Part shown: positions 55,711-63,575 of the stretch, one piece after another
How positions within the stretch are numbered: position 1 is the first letter of the stretch
Layout: each line of letters begins with the position of its first letter
From: JBGRPZ01 sp041725955
GTDB taxonomy: Bacteria > Bacteroidota > Bacteroidia > Bacteroidales > JBGRPZ01
DNA length: 64,000 nt
NCBI GenBank assembly: GCA_041725955.1
Contig: JBGRQE010000004.1
Span: 1-64,000 of the forward strand
Reading direction: 5' to 3'
Translations under genes and position numbers: made by a program
Notes under the pieces: generated by a model
What the model saw: only the letters and a program-made list of their open reading frames with translations
The model's database searches: none
Told to the model about the DNA's origin: nothing

Positions 55711-57702
55711 ATGAAGTATTGGGCGATATTTTTTCTTTTTATTATATATTCATTTTCAGTAGAAGCACAGCATACCAAAGCAAGTATTACCTGTTTAGAG
55801 ACATTGGATGATGGTTCAATGGTTATTAATTGGTCAAAAGCTAGTGATAAAGGGTTTCAGAAATATCAGATTTTTAAAATTGATAAAGTTTCACCTGCAC
55901 CTAAAGAAATTTTGAGCACGTCAAATGTTTCTGATCTAAGTTTTGTGTATAAGGAGGCATATGCTGATTATGAATCTTCTAGGTATTTTATAAAAACTGT
56001 TTTTAGTGATCAGATTAATTCTTCGGATACAGTTTCTAATATTTACTTGTCGTTATCAAAAAAAGGTGCTTTAGGAGAAATAAAGTGGAATAAACCGTAC
56101 AAAGAAAAATCAGGTAAATTTAAGTTTGATTTGTATAAAGGGCTAATGACCAATTTAAAGTTTTATAAATCAACTTCAGATATTATTTTATCTGAAACAG
56201 GGTTTGATTGTTCTAGTCCAGATTATTATCAAGTTAAAGTAATGTCTGATTTAGGTTGTGAATATATTTCAAATAAAGTTTGTGTAGCTTGCTTTTGTAA
56301 TGATTATACTTTTCCTCCAATAATAGATTCTGTTTCGGTAAAAGAAGGGAAGGTTCAGCTTGGTTGGGAGCCCAGTCAACAAAAAAAAGTAGTGAGGTAT
56401 TTTATTTTTCGTAAAGTGGGAAATAAAAATATTATAATTCATATTAACGAAGGTATAAATAATACCTTTTTTGAAGATGATCAGGTAGATCCATGTTCTT
56501 CTTCTTTTGAATATTCTGTTAGTGCAGTTGATAGTTGTGGGTTACCTTCTCCATATTCTACATTTCAGCATAATTTATTAATTAAAGACATGAAATTCGA
56601 CCCTTGTACAAAATCAGTTGAATTTTCCTGGAATAATTACCTTAATGCAAATTATAATATTAATGCTTATGAAGTTTGGGGTGGGGAGATATTGCAAAAG
56701 CCATTTATTATGGCAAAGAATAAAGCTACAAAGACGAAAATTAGAATAGAAGGTCTTAAGGTTAATAGTAACTATAAATTTTTTATTCGATTAAAAGGTG
56801 ATAAATTTTCCTCTACATCTTGTCCTGCAGAAATAAAAACTCCAGATTATAATCGTCCAGACACTTTAGCCTTGTTTCAAGCAACTGTTAATGAGGAACA
56901 GATTGCAGAGATTCGCATGCGATCTGATCGTAATGTGAAAATAGAGGGATATAATATTTTTCGTTCTGATTCAAAAGATGGTCTGTTTGAGAATATTGGA
57001 TTTGTCAATTATGATGGGAAAATACCATCGGTTTTTCAGGATCATAATGCAGAAACTCAGAAACAGAATTATTTTTATAAAGTACAAATTATTGATGAGT
57101 GTGGACTGGAACGTCAAGAATCTCAGGTCTTACAAACAGAGCTGTTGAGAGGTGAAAGTGTTGATGATGCTATCAATCAGTTATTTTGGAGTGTATATGA
57201 TACTTATAAGGGAGGAGTAAAAGAATATCGAATTTATAGAAGTAAAGGAGCAGGATTTTTTCCTAACACTCTACTTTCTGTTGTATCTTCTGGGTCTGCA
57301 GACTATAAAGATAATATAGCTTCTATTATCGGCACTGATGGTTTTTACAATTATAGAATTGAGGTTATTCCAAATGATTTAAAAAATTATAAAAGTTCTT
57401 TTAGTAACCTATTTGTTTTGAGAGGAACGCCAGATGTTTTTATTCCAAATGCATTTAATCCAAATGGTGTAAATAAAGAATTTCGCCCTGTAGGAAAAGA
57501 CTTAAACCCTGAGGGGTATAAAATGATTATATTCAATAGGTGGGGACAAATTATTTTTGAGAGTAATAGTCCATTTAAAGGATGGAATGGACAAGTTAAT
57601 GGGAGTTTAGCAGAACCTGATACTTATGTTTACCAAATTATTTTTCAAAATTTGGATGGTTCAAAATTTGAAAAAAAAGGTATACTAATGCTTGTTAGGT
57701 AA
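55711..57702 (+). CDS. Secreted fibronectin-like protein with gliding-motility-type T9SS C-terminus
   Basis: 663 residues from the ATG at 55711, chosen over one at 55669 because MKYWAIFFLFIIYSFSVEAQ is a clean signal peptide. Several fibronectin-III-like modules follow: YIFRK-, YEVWGG- and YNIFRSD-type strands repeat about every 100 residues between 25 and 560. The last 85 or so residues (DVFIPNAFNPNGVNKEFRPVG ... MIIFNRWGQIIFESNSPFKGWNG) are the gliding-motility-associated C-terminal domain, a type B T9SS signal. It is presumably a surface protein; ligand unknown. The three small peptide genes lie just downstream on the same strand. Confidence 0.85.
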   Translation: MKYWAIFFLFIIYSFSVEAQHTKASITCLETLDDGSMVINWSKASDKGFQKYQIFKIDKVSPAPKEILSTSNVSDLSFVYKEAYADYESSRYFIKTVFSDQINSSDTVSNIYLSLSKKGALGEIKWNKPYKEKSGKFKFDLYKGLMTNLKFYKSTSDIILSETGFDCSSPDYYQVKVMSDLGCEYISNKVCVACFCNDYTFPPIIDSVSVKEGKVQLGWEPSQQKKVVRYFIFRKVGNKNIIIHINEGINNTFFEDDQVDPCSSSFEYSVSAVDSCGLPSPYSTFQHNLLIKDMKFDPCTKSVEFSWNNYLNANYNINAYEVWGGEILQKPFIMAKNKATKTKIRIEGLKVNSNYKFFIRLKGDKFSSTSCPAEIKTPDYNRPDTLALFQATVNEEQIAEIRMRSDRNVKIEGYNIFRSDSKDGLFENIGFVNYDGKIPSVFQDHNAETQKQNYFYKVQIIDECGLERQESQVLQTELLRGESVDDAINQLFWSVYDTYKGGVKEYRIYRSKGAGFFPNTLLSVVSSGSADYKDNIASIIGTDGFYNYRIEVIPNDLKNYKSSFSNLFVLRGTPDVFIPNAFNPNGVNKEFRPVGKDLNPEGYKMIIFNRWGQIIFESNSPFKGWNGQVNGSLAEPDTYVYQIIFQNLDGSKFEKKGILMLVR

Positions 57703-57847
57703 TTTTTATTAATCGTTGTATTATAGATGATTCGTTATTATTTATTATGCTTTTATAATATTGTTTGTTTTTATTTTGTTAGTGAAGTAAAGGGTGAGAT
57801 TTCGTAATTTTTTCCTTCCTGATAAATCACCTAAAAATTATAAAGTC

Positions 57848-58015
57848 ATGAAAAACAAAAATAATAATAAGCTTTTCCTTCGTCTTAATTTAGATAAAAT
57901 TAGTAGCATTGATGTTCACAATCTAAAGCAATTGAACGAAGGTGTAAAAGGTAATAGATCTATGGCTTGTCCTCCAATAACTAATACATGTCGCACATAC
58001 TGCGGATGTTTTTAA
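57848..58015 (+). CDS. Putative RiPP precursor peptide 1
   Basis: 55 residues from the ATG at 57848; an in-frame ATG at 57794 gives a longer form, but MKNKNNNKLF is the typical short-leader start. The leader contains LRLNLDKISSI (11-21), which resembles the L-N-x-x-K-I box of Bacteroidota natural-product precursors and the FNLD-type box of class I lanthipeptides. The core has C41, C48, C52 and C54 with Thr/Ser nearby (ITNTCRTYCGCF). Its sister at 58149 has the identical Cys spacing. No modification or transport enzyme is encoded in the window. A hairpin with a U-tract follows. The product class (lanthipeptide or other) is undecided. Confidence 0.7.
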   Translation: MKNKNNNKLFLRLNLDKISSIDVHNLKQLNEGVKGNRSMACPPITNTCRTYCGCF

Positions 58016-58045
58016 TTTTATAAACTAAATTAAAAAGAATTTTAG

Positions 58046-58082
58046 AGGGGAATCCATTACATATGGGTTGCCCTTGTTTTTT
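58046..58082 (+). terminator. Terminator/attenuator after precursor 1
   Basis: AGGGGAATCCAT pairs with ATGGGTTGCCCT (one mismatch, one G-U, 5-nt loop) and is followed by TGTTTTTT. It lies 30 nt after the precursor 1 stop and could limit read-through into precursor 2. Confidence 0.7.
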
Positions 58083-58148
58083 AATGTGTATTTTAATACA
58101 ACTAATGTGTATAGCGGATTGTGTGATTAATTAATTTCTATCTTTATT

Positions 58149-58313
58149 ATGAGAGATAAAAATAACAAAGAAATATCTATACATCTTAATCTTAATAAGA
58201 TTACTCAAATTGGTTCTTCTAAGAAAAGGTATTCTAATAATATATTTAAAAATAAATTAATGGACTGTCACTTTCTAACTCATACTTGTAGAACCTACTG
58301 CAATTGTATGTAG
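58149..58313 (+). CDS. Putative RiPP precursor peptide 2
   Basis: 54 residues, ATG at 58149, stop TAG at 58311. The leader box IHLNLNKITQIG (11-22) lines up with LRLNLDKISSID of precursor 1. The core keeps C40-x6-C47-x3-C51-x-C53, with THTCRTYCNCM against TNTCRTYCGCF in precursor 1, while the segment between leader box and core is unrelated. This pattern of conserved leader motif and conserved Cys frame in a diverged chain points to a real paralogous gene. It has no obvious ribosome binding site, as usual for this genome. Confidence 0.72.
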   Translation: MRDKNNKEISIHLNLNKITQIGSSKKRYSNNIFKNKLMDCHFLTHTCRTYCNCM

Positions 58314-58549
58314 CTTTTTAGTTTTAATATTATTTAGGAATTGAATTCTGCTAGTTATTTCCTGTTGAAATCCATAGTGGATGGTTGTTTTTAGAATTTG
58401 ATAGTTTTTGTTAAGCTGATATTCGGTATTAACTATAGAAGATTGATAATTACTTTTTGTTGAGTTCGTTTCTGCTATATAAACTTGATGACTATTAATT
58501 AGTCTTTCATTTTGTGTAGGTTGACTAAAAACTATAAATATTTACTAAG

Positions 58550-58714
58550 ATGAAAACAAAAGCCGAAGTATCAGGTAAGCTTTGCTTAAATCCTGAGAAA
58601 GTAAGCTCTTTGAAAGTCAATAAGATTTTTGGAGGTGCAACCGCAGGTTATACAGTATGTACTGTTTGTTGTGGAGATAATTCCATGTCGTGTGGTCCTA
58701 CGGAAGCTTTTTAG
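58550..58714 (+). CDS. Putative RiPP precursor peptide 3 (double-glycine leader)
   Basis: 54 residues, ATG at 58550, stop TAG at 58712. The leader box KLCLNPEKVSSLKV (10-23) matches the L-N-x-x-K-I/V-S motif of precursors 1 and 2, and the leader ends in the Gly-Gly site FGG (27-29). The 25-residue core after GG is rich in Cys, Thr and Ser: C37, C40, C41, C48, with TVCTVCCG. Gly-Gly leaders are usually cut by C39-type peptidase ABC transporters, none of which is in the window. A perfect palindromic terminator follows. Confidence 0.75.
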   Translation: MKTKAEVSGKLCLNPEKVSSLKVNKIFGGATAGYTVCTVCCGDNSMSCGPTEAF

Positions 58715-58735
58715 TTAATTGAAATTGAAGAAAAG

Positions 58736-58771
58736 AAAAAGAGCTGCTTGAATATTCAAGCAGCTCTTTTT
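58736..58771. terminator. Palindromic bidirectional terminator
   Basis: A 36-bp perfect palindrome centred on TTGAATATTCAA (arms AGAGCTGC / GCAGCTCT), flanked by A and T runs. It ends the precursor peptide cluster (plus) and proS (minus). Confidence 0.92.
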
Positions 58772-58790
58772 TCTTTTAAAAATAAATATT

Positions 58791-60260
58791 TTAGTATGCT
58801 TTCGCAAATATTACTCTGTGTTTTGATGGATTACCTGTAAGTATACATTTACCATCTTCTTCTTCAGGATCTATTGGAATAGCGCGAATTGTTGCTTTAG
58901 TAGCATCTTTTATTTTTTGTTCTGTTTCGCTGCTGCCATCCCAATGAGCCAATACAAATTGGCTATTTTCAATTTGTTGTTCAAATTCTTCCCAGGTATC
59001 TGCCTTAACAGTATTTTCTTCTCTGTGTGTTTTGGCTTTGTTGAAAAGATTTTTTTGGATATCATCGAGTGTTTTACAAACAAGATCAACAACTTCATCT
59101 GTAGAAACAATTTCTTTGGAGAGGGTATCTCTACGGGCCATTTCAATGGTTCCATTTTCAAGATCTCGAGGTCCCATTGCTAGCCTAACAGGAACTCCCT
59201 TGAATTCATATTCGTTGAATTTCCAGCCTGGCTTATAAGTGTCTCTGTCATCAAATTTAACACTTATACCTTTATCTTGAAGTTGTTTCTGTATCTCTTT
59301 TACTTTAGCAGAAATTTGCTCCAATTGTTCCGCTTTTCTGTAAATTGGAATAATTGCAACTTGAATTGGTGCTAACTTTGGAGGAAGTACCAATCCATGA
59401 TCATCTGAGTGAGTCATAATTAAGGCACCCATTAGACGAGTAGAAACACCCCAAGATGTTGCCCAAACATACTCTAGCTTATTCTCTTTATTTAGGAATT
59501 TCACATCGAAAGCTTTGGCGAAATTTTGTCCTAAGAAATGAGATGTTCCCATTTGCAATGCTTTCCCATCTTGCATCATTCCCTCAATACAATAAGTTTC
59601 AAGAGCACCAGCAAAACGTTCGTTTGGTGATTTTACCCCCTTAATTACAGGTACTGCTAGGTAGTTTTCTGCAAAATCAGCATAAACTTCAAGCATTTGT
59701 TCAGCTTCTTTTACAGCTTCATCTTTTGTAGCATGAGCAGTATGTCCTTCTTGCCATAAAAATTCTGCAGTGCGAAGGAATAATCTTGTACGCATTTCCC
59801 AACGCACAACATTTGCCCATTGATTACATAAGATAGGTAAATCTCTATATGATTGAATCCATTTTTTGTAAGTATCCCAAATTATAGTTTCAGAAGTTGG
59901 GCGTACAATAAGCTCTTCTTCTAATTTGGCATCATCGTCAACAATAATACCTTTTTCCTTATCATTTTTTAGACGATAATGAGTTACTACTGCACATTCT
60001 TTGGCGAAACCTTCAACATGGTTAGCTTCACGGCTAAAGAAAGACTTGGGTATGAATAAGGGGAAATAGGCATTTTGATGACCTGTATCCTTAAACATTT
60101 TATCCAAAACACTTTGCATCTTCTCCCATATAGCGTAACCATAAGGTTTAATCACCATAGAGCCCCTTACTGCAGAGTTCTCCGCTAAATCAGCTTTTAC
60201 TACAAGCTCATTGTACCACTGCGAGTAATTTTCCTCCCTTGTTGTGAAATCTTTAGCCAT
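58791..60260 (-). CDS. proS: Prolyl-tRNA synthetase, short (archaeal/eukaryote-like) type
   Basis: 489 residues. Class II synthetase motifs are present: GSMVIKPYGYAIWEKMQSVLDKMF (motif 1), RPTSETIIWDTYKKWIQSYRDLP with NQWANVVRWEMRTRLFLRTAEFLWQEGHTAHAT (motif 2), and WGVSTRLMGALIMTHSDDHGLVLPP (motif 3). The anticodon-binding domain and a short C-terminal zinc-like extension follow. The absence of the large editing insertion, and the length, place it in the type 3 ProRS group rather than the E. coli type. A -7 element TAAATTTG (minus strand) is at 60311-60318. Confidence 0.95.
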   Translation of the reverse strand: MAKDFTTREENYSQWYNELVVKADLAENSAVRGSMVIKPYGYAIWEKMQSVLDKMFKDTGHQNAYFPLFIPKSFFSREANHVEGFAKECAVVTHYRLKNDKEKGIIVDDDAKLEEELIVRPTSETIIWDTYKKWIQSYRDLPILCNQWANVVRWEMRTRLFLRTAEFLWQEGHTAHATKDEAVKEAEQMLEVYADFAENYLAVPVIKGVKSPNERFAGALETYCIEGMMQDGKALQMGTSHFLGQNFAKAFDVKFLNKENKLEYVWATSWGVSTRLMGALIMTHSDDHGLVLPPKLAPIQVAIIPIYRKAEQLEQISAKVKEIQKQLQDKGISVKFDDRDTYKPGWKFNEYEFKGVPVRLAMGPRDLENGTIEMARRDTLSKEIVSTDEVVDLVCKTLDDIQKNLFNKAKTHREENTVKADTWEEFEQQIENSQFVLAHWDGSSETEQKIKDATKATIRAIPIDPEEEDGKCILTGNPSKHRVIFAKAY

Positions 60261-60310
60261 TTTTCTTTTGGTATAGTATTTGCTTTTAATTTATTCAGTT
60301 AAATTCGCCA

Positions 60311-60318
60311 CAAATTTA
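60311..60318 (-). promoter_or_regulatory. -7 element of the proS promoter
   Basis: TAAATTTG on the minus strand matches TAnnTTTG, 50 nt upstream of the ATG. A TTTG at 60335-60338 is only 16 nt away, shorter than usual. Confidence 0.45.
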
Positions 60319-60378
60319 ATAATTTAGTGGAATTCAAAGCAGCTATTTTAAATTGTCTTAAGACTTCGGAGGTTTTCT

Positions 60379-61908
60379 ATGAAACGATTCTTTTTAATAT
60401 TTATGATTAGTGGTGTTGTTCTTGCACTTTCCACGTGTTCGACAATGAACCAATCATCATTGCCTTATGATGATATTTATTATCCGGGAGGAAACTCTAA
60501 AGATGTTAATCCTCAAAAAAATGATCAGTATGCATCTGATCAGCATCAGTCAAAGTCTCAGGGAAATAATTATAATTACTATTATAATTATAAACGAGAT
60601 AATAATAATGATTCGAATAGTCGATTAACCAAAGACACAAGAGATTTTTCTAATATCCAGCGTAACTATGATAGTTTGTCACGAGCTAATGTAGAAGATC
60701 CAAATTATCAAAATAAGTCCTATTATGATGATATGTATGGAAATAACAATTATAGTGGATCTGATGATTATCAATATACAAGACGTTTACAAAGGTTTCA
60801 TGACGCAGATGTAAATGTATATATGGACGATTATGACGATTATGATTATTATACCGATGGGTATGGAGGAACAACTAATGTTTATGTAAATAGTGGTTAT
60901 GGATATAACCCATATTCTTATTGGAATTATTCTCCAGGATTATCATTTGGCTCTTCATGGAATTGGGGAGGTGGATGGAGTTTTGGTCTAGGATGGGGGT
61001 ATAATTATTACCGTCCTTGGAGGTATCATAATCCATACTATTATGGAGGTTATCCTTATTACGGAGGTTATCCTTATTATGGAGGCTACTATCCTCACAA
61101 TGCTTATATTTATGATAATGGTAATAATTATAATAGTGGGAGAGGAAGAGTATATGGGCATTTAGGCTCAAACAATGGTGTTTCTAGAGGTATTTCTTCA
61201 AGTAGAGGAAGTTCTGGAAGTATAACTCCTTCATCAGGTTCTTCAAGAAGCCAAAATGTTACTCCCTCATCCCCTTATAGAAGCTCTAATTCTTCAGAAA
61301 GAAGTTCCTCTTCTAGAGGGCGTTCCTATGTAAAGCCTAATTCAAATGATCAGGCAAGGTCTTTATCTGGAGTAACACGAGGAACATCAACTCCGGGAAG
61401 AACGATTAATGGTAGAAGTGGTAGCTCTGTAAGTAGAGGAACCGCAGTTGCTCCATCAAGATCAAGTTCTAGTGAACAAAGTAGAAGTGTTCGTGCTCAA
61501 AGCAGATATAGTAAACCTTCATCTGTCTATGCAAAACCGAGATCTTATCGTTCTCCAAATTATAGAACCCCAAGGTCAAGTTCTGAATATAATACTCGTG
61601 GATCTATGTCAAGAAGTTATAATAATAGATCTTCCTCTCCTAGTAGAAGTAATAATGCTTACACTTCTCCACGAAGAAATTCTTCTCCTTCAAGAAATTC
61701 ATATTCAGTGCCAAAACGAAATTATAATCCCTCAAGAAGTACTACTTCTCCAAGTCGTACATTTACTAGTCCTAGTAGAAGTTCATCTCCTTCAAGAAGC
61801 TATTCATCTCCAAGTTCGAGTAGATCTTCAGGAAGTTACTCTGCTCCTAGTAGAAGCTCTTCAAGCTCATCTAGTTCTGGTAGAACATCATCAGGAAGAG
61901 GTAGATAG
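60379..61908 (+). CDS. Low-complexity Tyr/Gly- and Ser/Arg-rich envelope protein
   Basis: 509 residues, family not recognised. A signal-like segment (1-20) ends at LSTC, an imperfect lipobox. Residues 25-160 are Asn/Asp/Tyr-rich; 160-245 are Gly/Tyr/Trp-rich with repeats of YYGGYP. Residues 250-509 are dominated by Ser and Arg with SPSR, SSSR and GR units and almost no hydrophobic residues, so this half is strongly basic and disordered. Such composition suggests a sticky or condensing surface protein, or one binding polyanions. The downstream fadL-like gene begins 37 nt later. Similar Ser/Arg-rich lipoproteins exist in related genomes, but I know no function. Confidence 0.75.
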   Translation: MKRFFLIFMISGVVLALSTCSTMNQSSLPYDDIYYPGGNSKDVNPQKNDQYASDQHQSKSQGNNYNYYYNYKRDNNNDSNSRLTKDTRDFSNIQRNYDSLSRANVEDPNYQNKSYYDDMYGNNNYSGSDDYQYTRRLQRFHDADVNVYMDDYDDYDYYTDGYGGTTNVYVNSGYGYNPYSYWNYSPGLSFGSSWNWGGGWSFGLGWGYNYYRPWRYHNPYYYGGYPYYGGYPYYGGYYPHNAYIYDNGNNYNSGRGRVYGHLGSNNGVSRGISSSRGSSGSITPSSGSSRSQNVTPSSPYRSSNSSERSSSSRGRSYVKPNSNDQARSLSGVTRGTSTPGRTINGRSGSSVSRGTAVAPSRSSSSEQSRSVRAQSRYSKPSSVYAKPRSYRSPNYRTPRSSSEYNTRGSMSRSYNNRSSSPSRSNNAYTSPRRNSSPSRNSYSVPKRNYNPSRSTTSPSRTFTSPSRSSSPSRSYSSPSSSRSSGSYSAPSRSSSSSSSSGRTSSGRGR

Positions 61909-61945
61909 TAATATAAATTGTGTTAGCTAAAAAAAACTTGAAATT

Positions 61946-63499
61946 ATGAGAAATAAAATAATTGCAATACTTTTCTTTACAGGTATAGCCATTTCTGCTC
62001 ATTCACAAGATTTGTATGATGTGATTCGTTTTGGTAGGATTAATCCGGGAGGAACCGCTCGTTCTGTAGGTATGGGAGGAGCGTTTGGCGCATTAGGAGG
62101 AGACTTAAGTACCTTAGCTGTAAATCCTGCTGGTATAGGAGTATTTCGTGCTTCTGAATTTTCTGTAACCCCTTCTTTGTATTTAGCACATTCAAAGAGC
62201 GATTATTTGAATAATTCCTATGAGGATAGTCGTACGAATTTTAATCTTGGGAATTTTGGAGTTGTTTTCTCAAATGAAATAACAGATCGTTTGGGAAAAG
62301 GAGGCTTCAAGTTTGTGCAATTTGGAGTTAGCCTAAATAGAATTGCTGACTTTAATAATAAATATTATATGCAGGGTAGAAATTATGGCTCTTCACGTGC
62401 AGATATATGGTTTCAACAAATTCAAGGAAAGAGTTTGGCTGATTTACAAAGCATGTACCCTATAGATCTATACCCAGCTTATCAAGCATATTTGTTTAAT
62501 CCATCAGGGAATAATAATTATGACACTTTTTTACCTGATATTCCTGGATTTCAAAAATCAGGAAATAAAGAAGCTTCTTTGCTCCAGACTTATACTATGG
62601 AAACCAAAGGATCTTTAAATGAGTTTGATTTTAGTGTTGGTGCTAATTACGATGATGTTTTATATATGGGATTTACTTTAGGAGTACCTTATATTCGATA
62701 TATTGAAAACAGTTCGATTCGTGAAGAAAATGATTTAGGACTTGCGCCAAGTCCTGGTTCAGATCCTCAACAATCATTTTTTAATAGTTATCAATTTGAT
62801 TTTACCCGTGAGATATATGCAACAGGTATTAATTTAAAGGGAGGTATTATTGTCCGCCCTGTAAAGTTTTTACGTTTTGGTTTTGCCGCACATACTCCAA
62901 CATGGTATCCTACTGTTAATTTCTCTCAGTATTCAACCATAACTACAGATCTTTTCCATGAAGAAGAAGAAGGTAAAGCAGCTGGTTTTTATAGAACTGT
63001 ACAGGATTCTAAAATTAATGAGTTTGAATTTAGAATGCGAACTCCTTATCGTTTGATTGCATCTACTGCTATAACTTTTGGAAAAGCAGGTTTGTTAAGT
63101 GCCGATTATGAGTTTGTAGACTATCCTACATCAAAGTATTCTGCTAGCGATTATAATTATACCAATGATAATAGAGCGATACAAAATATGTATAAATCAG
63201 GTCATAACTTTAGAGTGGGAACAGAATGGCGCGTAAATAATTTTAGCTTTAGAGGAGGATTTAATTATTTCACTTCTCCATTTGAGAATAAAGATTATAA
63301 GAATGCTGAGGTCTTTGGTTATAGTGCAGGTCTTGGATTCAGAGAGCGTAATTTTTATTTTGATCTAGCTTGGGCTTTACAAACCACCAATGATGATTTT
63401 TATCCTTATAGTAACCAGGGAGTAGGAATCACATCTGAATTAGCAAAAAATAAACTTTCAAGCAATAGAATTCTAATGACATTTGGTTATAGATTTTAA
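61946..63499 (+). CDS. FadL/OmpP1-like outer membrane protein
   Basis: 517 residues. The signal peptide (1-20, ending at AHSQ) is followed by DLYDVIRFGRINPGGTARSVGMGGAFGALGGDLSTLAVNPAGIGVF. This Gly-rich N-terminal block with NPAG is characteristic of FadL/OmpP1/TodX transporters and of the related T9SS protein PorV. Long amphipathic strands continue to a terminal aromatic residue (LMTFGYRF), as expected for an outer membrane barrel. It probably moves hydrophobic compounds across the outer membrane, though the ligand is unknown. It may be co-transcribed with the low-complexity gene upstream. Confidence 0.85.
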   Translation: MRNKIIAILFFTGIAISAHSQDLYDVIRFGRINPGGTARSVGMGGAFGALGGDLSTLAVNPAGIGVFRASEFSVTPSLYLAHSKSDYLNNSYEDSRTNFNLGNFGVVFSNEITDRLGKGGFKFVQFGVSLNRIADFNNKYYMQGRNYGSSRADIWFQQIQGKSLADLQSMYPIDLYPAYQAYLFNPSGNNNYDTFLPDIPGFQKSGNKEASLLQTYTMETKGSLNEFDFSVGANYDDVLYMGFTLGVPYIRYIENSSIREENDLGLAPSPGSDPQQSFFNSYQFDFTREIYATGINLKGGIIVRPVKFLRFGFAAHTPTWYPTVNFSQYSTITTDLFHEEEEGKAAGFYRTVQDSKINEFEFRMRTPYRLIASTAITFGKAGLLSADYEFVDYPTSKYSASDYNYTNDNRAIQNMYKSGHNFRVGTEWRVNNFSFRGGFNYFTSPFENKDYKNAEVFGYSAGLGFRERNFYFDLAWALQTTNDDFYPYSNQGVGITSELAKNKLSSNRILMTFGYRF

Positions 63500-63517
63500 G
63501 TAATTATTATAAGCTGC

Positions 63518-63553
63518 AAAAAGGCCACCCTTTATCTGAAAGGTGGCCTTTTT
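63518..63553. terminator. Bidirectional terminator
   Basis: AAAAGGCCACC / GGTGGCCTTTTT with a loop of about 12 nt lies between the FadL-like gene and the partial minus-strand gene. Confidence 0.88.
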
Positions 63554-63575
63554 ATGTTTTTTTACGGTTGAAATA

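Noticed and set aside
61448..61930. Long plus-strand frame inside the Ser/Arg-rich gene
   Set aside because: It is an out-of-frame reading of the AGT/AGA repeats giving Leu/Val/Gln runs; a composition artefact.
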